Source of the DNA: an uncultured Chlorobiaceae bacterium
Lineage (GTDB): Bacteria; Bacteroidota; Chlorobiia; Chlorobiales; Chlorobiaceae
Length of the DNA: 17,049 nucleotides
Direction of reading: 5' to 3'
NCBI GenBank assembly: GCA_903917955.1
Contig: CAIXCO010000378.1
Location: forward strand, 1 to 17,049
Position numbers and translations under genes: made by a program. This document shows, in pieces, positions 15,701-17,049 of the stretch (position 1 is the first letter of the stretch; each line of letters opens with the position of its first letter). A model generated the notes under the pieces. It was given only the letters and a program-made list of their open reading frames with translations, was not told the DNA's origin and searched no databases.

Positions 15701-17049
15701 ATCCGTACCAATCAGGGTGTTTCGGGTACTGTTGTTGATCTTGATCTTACTCGCTGACCAGTCAATCCATTGCAAGGAGTTGATCCAGTAGCGGTTGTCG
15801 GTATCGCGCAGTGTCCGGTAGTTGCTGGCGGGCACGGGCTGAGCAAGCGTGATAACTGATGGCTGCTGCCGACTCGTCGCTGTCGGTGCAACAACCTCAT
15901 AGCCCGCCATCAGCGCATTGCCACGCGTTACAATGCTCCAATTCACCGACCTGATCGCACTCGTCACCGCGTTAAGTTCTCCGGCATCGAGGTGTCCGTT
16001 CTCGTTCAAATCCGTCAGCAGTTTCAAACCCGATGCCTCCTTAACACTCAGTACTCCGTCGCGGTTCGCATCCAACCCCTGCACCATCGCCAGGCTCACA
16101 CGCCGCCCAAGCCCATCCACCAGTACACCAGTTTTATCGGCAATTGAAAGTGCATTGTCATAAACCGAACTCTGGCTGTCGTAGAATGCACCGATCGGGT
16201 CAAGAGTCAAGCTCGACAGCGAGTCACCCGATGTGTACAGACTCGTTTTCGAATTTGATAACAAAAGATTAGACACCGTCGTCGTCAATTGAGAATAAAT
16301 ATCTTTTGGCAGATACCCTGCTTTATTCGACTGATAAAACCCATACTCTTGAGTGTACATCCAGCCATAATCAAGAATCTTTGTCGGCATCTGCAACGTA
16401 TTACCAGCATAGATCCTGTTTGGATCTTTTATGCCGTTATAATTAGCCAATTCCTGAACTGTAAAACCAGTCTCTACAGCAATTTTGCTTAACGTATCAC
16501 CGGTCTGAATGATATACTTTGAGCCAAGACTTGCCTTGAGCGCAAGTTTTGTAGCGTAGTTATTATCATTTGAAGCCAGGACATAATCATACAGAAAAGT
16601 ACCATAACTATTTTGAATCAAAAGTCCACCATCATCAAGCAATATGCACTCACCATCGCTCTTATTCGCAAATTTGCCATTGTAGAGAAGATCTTGCTGG
16701 CCGGAAGACGACTTATCATTACCCAATGGTATTCCAAACCATTGAGAGTAATTTAATAAATAGTGCGTCTTCACATCAGTGGGACCGTCCAAACCAATCA
16801 ACGAGACTTGACCAAAATGCGACCCATTCACTGGCACAAAAAGACCGATCTTATCTTGCTTGTTAACGATATTTACGAATTTTGACGGATCAGACGGATG
16901 CACTGACGATGGGATCCCCAGGATTCCCGGATAACCAATACCCGGCGCTCCCCAGGTAATCCCGCCAGCGACATCGGGACGAGTCCATGCAATATATTCT
17001 GCTGCCCCGCCTCCGATCGAATGTCCTGTGAGATAAATGGGAGTGTTCC
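12800..17049 (-). CDS. Giant multidomain RTX exoprotein: lipase-like, LysM, EF-hand, RTX, C39-like protease (5' partial)
   Basis: The frame is open from the right edge (first full codon 17047-17045) to TAA at 12800-12802, giving 1415 visible residues; the N-terminus is outside. A GTG at 16903 is not the start, because coding similarity continues upstream of it. In order: the C-terminal half of a class 3 lipase-like domain (nucleophile elbow GHSIGGG, Ser10; then TWGAPGIGYPG and VNIVNKQDKIG); a LysM domain (178-221); two EF-hand loops (326-357); and a long RTX array (from about 440) with roughly thirty GGxGxDxxx nonapeptides in super-repeats. After these come a papain/C39-like domain (about 1040-1230; Gln1061, Cys1067, His1172, Asp1195), a second RTX block, a haemolysin-related domain (DQLWLRHVGNDLVISI) and a C-terminus with APAAGQM and PVLAASWV, typical of type I secretion signals. 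It is predicted to be secreted through the adjacent HlyB-HlyD-TolC and folded by calcium outside the cell. Surface enzyme, adhesin or toxin roles all remain open. Confidence 0.93.
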   Translation of the reverse strand, partial: NTPIYLTGHSIGGGAAEYIAWTRPDVAGGITWGAPGIGYPGILGIPSSVHPSDPSKFVNIVNKQDKIGLFVPVNGSHFGQVSLIGLDGPTDVKTHYLLNYSQWFGIPLGNDKSSSGQQDLLYNGKFANKSDGECILLDDGGLLIQNSYGTFLYDYVLASNDNNYATKLALKASLGSKYIIQTGDTLSKIAVETGFTVQELANYNGIKDPNRIYAGNTLQMPTKILDYGWMYTQEYGFYQSNKAGYLPKDIYSQLTTTVSNLLLSNSKTSLYTSGDSLSSLTLDPIGAFYDSQSSVYDNALSIADKTGVLVDGLGRRVSLAMVQGLDANRDGVLSVKEASGLKLLTDLNENGHLDAGELNAVTSAIRSVNWSIVTRGNALMAGYEVVAPTATSRQQPSVITLAQPVPASNYRTLRDTDNRYWINSLQWIDWSASKIKINNSTRNTLIGTDGNDSFDSGYYSAYASWFPTVLTTFLAGGGNDRVGGSTGNDTIWGGMGNDTLYGYAGNDKLYGEEGYDELQGNEGNDFLDGGSGDDKLFGQVGNDTLNGGDGNDLLMGFTGTNEAKQTLSAGETDNDYLYGGAGSDSLYGGLGNDSLDGGTENDLLMGGQGNDILFGGDGADELQGNEGNDQLVGGAGNDKLFGQVGNDSLWGGDGNDLLMGFTGNNEVKQTLSAGETDDDILYGEGGNDNIYGGLGNDFLDGGTGNDILLGDQGNDILFGGDGADELQGNEGNDQLVGGAGDDKLFGQVGNDSLWGGDGNDLLMGFTGTNEARQTLSASETDDDSLYGGAGNDILIGGLGADLLYGGDGRDELQGGIGNDFLYGDGGNDNLFGQVGDDTLYGGAGDDVLMGFTASNETRQTLSAGETDDDYLYGGSGHDILIGGVGNDYLDGGAGSDVMVGGKGNDTYIVNSVNDTIYEVAGEGYDTVITNTNYLLNANIEELRLVEGAAINCTGNAIDNLLIGNSSDNILDGVTGADTMIGGQGNDVYYVDNVGDVVTELAGEGTDTVQSSISYQLGSNMENLLLLDFAKPESGLVNGQSVLVYGYPKRHELDYMQGDAVQNYLGTCALTSIANLITQTGRPTSESQIINLAIQNNWALNNPSLPAWRLGGSNVTQQRAILDNYGIRNDVVMGYNESGIASLVRSGRGVILGVNAGKLWGDSAYNGNGSANHAITLTGAVYRETDGMLMGFYIADSGRGMVSDMTRFVDVATFRNAVNVTGAYAIYTIAPVKFWQEDINGTGNELNNTVVGNRGNNMLSGLAGNDLLQGADGNDTLNGGVGNDTLQGGLGDDLYHFARGGGQDVIVEKDATAGNRDVLALAIDVTYDQLWLRHVGNDLVISIIGGTDSVAIRDWYSGSANHIEQIRAGDGKVVTDANINVLVQAMSIMSAPAAGQMVLPQAMQSQLAPVLAASWV
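13140..13300 (-). repeat. Second, short RTX calcium-binding block
   Basis: Four to five tandem nonapeptides, reading NNMLSGLAGNDLLQGADGND and then similar GGVGND and GGLGDD units. They lie between the papain-like domain and the haemolysin-related C-terminal domain of the large exoprotein. Each GGxGxDxxx unit would supply half of a calcium site of a parallel beta-roll. A C-terminal RTX block close to the secretion signal is what type I substrates usually carry to drive folding after export. Confidence 0.85.
13358..13920 (-). other. Papain/C39-like cysteine protease domain inside the RTX protein
   Basis: About 190 residues with no RTX character. The segment VQNYLGTCALTSIANLI contains Gln then Cys (codon 13847-13849) six residues later, the same spacing as Gln19/Cys25 of papain. 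The His is in SANHAITLTG (codon 13532-13534), as in the H-A-I/V strand of C39-type peptidases, and Asp follows in FYIADSGRG (13463-13465). The order Q-C-H-D and the hydrophobic strands fit a papain-fold peptidase, closest to C39-like families. Activity is inferred from the motif only; a transglutaminase-like or inactive relative is possible. Confidence 0.72.
14325..15730 (-). repeat. Main RTX nonapeptide array
   Basis: Coding DNA for roughly 470 residues dominated by GGxGxDxLx units, from NTLIGTDGNDSFDSGY to VMVGGKGNDTY. It is predicted to form calcium-filled parallel beta-rolls. The array is interrupted at regular distances by a non-RTX linker of about 20 residues (MGFTGTNEAKQTLSAGETD and variants), giving four linker copies. 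The array continues into a serralysin-type region (about 13960-14325) with repeated AGEGxDTVxxxxxYxL motifs and the strand NIEELRLVEG. Confidence 0.93.
14451..15644 (-). repeat. Long-period tandem super-repeats within the RTX array
   Basis: The stretch starting GTTTCGCCAGCACTGAGCGT on the + strand (encoding TLSAGETD on the - strand) recurs at 14451, 14709, 15021 and 15333. The spacings are thus 258, 312 and 312 bases. The 312-base unit equals 104 residues; the shorter one lacks 54 bases, exactly two nonapeptides. Copies 14709-15020 and 15021-15332 are nearly identical over much of their first two thirds, for example around 14844-14890 and 15156-15202, which points to recent tandem duplication or gene conversion. 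The copy at 15333-15644 is more diverged. Confidence 0.88.
15977..16072 (-). other. Pair of EF-hand calcium-binding loops in the RTX protein
   Basis: Two canonical 12-residue loops, DANRDGVLSVKE and DLNENGHLDAGE, eight residues apart. Both have the D-x-N-x-D/N-G...E ligand pattern of EF-hand or dockerin-type calcium sites. They lie between the LysM part and the RTX array, so calcium would control this segment as well as the beta-rolls. Confidence 0.8.
16385..16516 (-). other. LysM domain in the RTX protein
   Basis: 44 residues starting YIIQTGDTLSKIAVETGFTV and ending with IYAGNTLQMP show the whole LysM pattern: an x-V/I-Q-x-G-D-T-L-x-x-I-A start, a central A-x-x-N-G-I-x-D-P-N-x-I, and a closing G-x-x-L-x-(I/M)-P. 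LysM binds N-acetylglucosamine-containing polymers such as peptidoglycan or chitin, so it may dock the secreted protein on a cell surface. Confidence 0.85.

Noticed and set aside
14325..15730. DNA repeats as a CRISPR array or satellite
   Set aside because: The repeats are coding, keep a 9-residue and a 104-residue period in frame, and have no constant repeat/unique spacer structure.
16901..16903. GTG as the start of the RTX protein
   Set aside because: The frame stays open upstream and encodes the GHSIGGG lipase elbow, so the start must lie outside the window.

Overview
The window reads as about 17 kb of a Gram-negative bacterial chromosome, most likely a green sulfur bacterium (Chlorobium/Pelodictyon type). 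That assignment is an inference from gene content and protein flavour: a multidomain RTX exoprotein with its own type I exporter, a diheme cytochrome c peroxidase lipoprotein, an ATP-grasp/alpha-E/transglutaminase operon, and few strong Shine-Dalgarno sites. It has not been tested by a database search. No rRNA, tRNA, CRISPR array or insertion sequence was recognised.

Left part (1-5941). The last residues of an ABC transporter ATPase (+) meet tail to tail, 2 bp apart, a UDP-glucuronate 4-epimerase-type sugar nucleotide epimerase (-), which suggests an envelope polysaccharide or lipid context. After a 284-bp divergent AT-rich intergenic region comes a tight three-gene (+) operon: circularly permuted ATP-grasp protein, alpha-E protein and transglutaminase-like protease. 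This is a known conserved set thought to make and process a peptide-like product. A membrane-anchored alpha/beta hydrolase (+) follows, with a perfect palindromic hairpin after its stop.

Right part (6017-17049, all on -). Read in transcription order from the right edge: a very large RTX protein whose N-terminus lies outside the window, then hlyB-type ABC exporter, hlyD-type adaptor, tolC-type outer membrane factor, a truncated response-regulator receiver, and a lipoprotein cytochrome c peroxidase. The exporter genes overlap or nearly touch, so RTX-hlyB-hlyD-tolC looks like one dedicated secretion operon with its substrate first.

The most interesting object is the RTX protein (1415 residues visible, open at the window edge). 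It starts in the window with a class 3 lipase-like GHSIGGG nucleophile elbow. It then carries a LysM domain, a pair of EF-hand loops and a long RTX array built from about 104-residue super-repeats. Next comes a papain/C39-like cysteine protease domain with an apparently complete Gln-Cys-His-Asp set, then a second short RTX block, a haemolysin-related domain and a typical type I secretion C-terminus. The exporter encoded next to it has a C39-like N-terminal domain whose catalytic Cys and His are replaced. So in this system an intact C39-like protease sits in the cargo and a dead one sits in the transporter.
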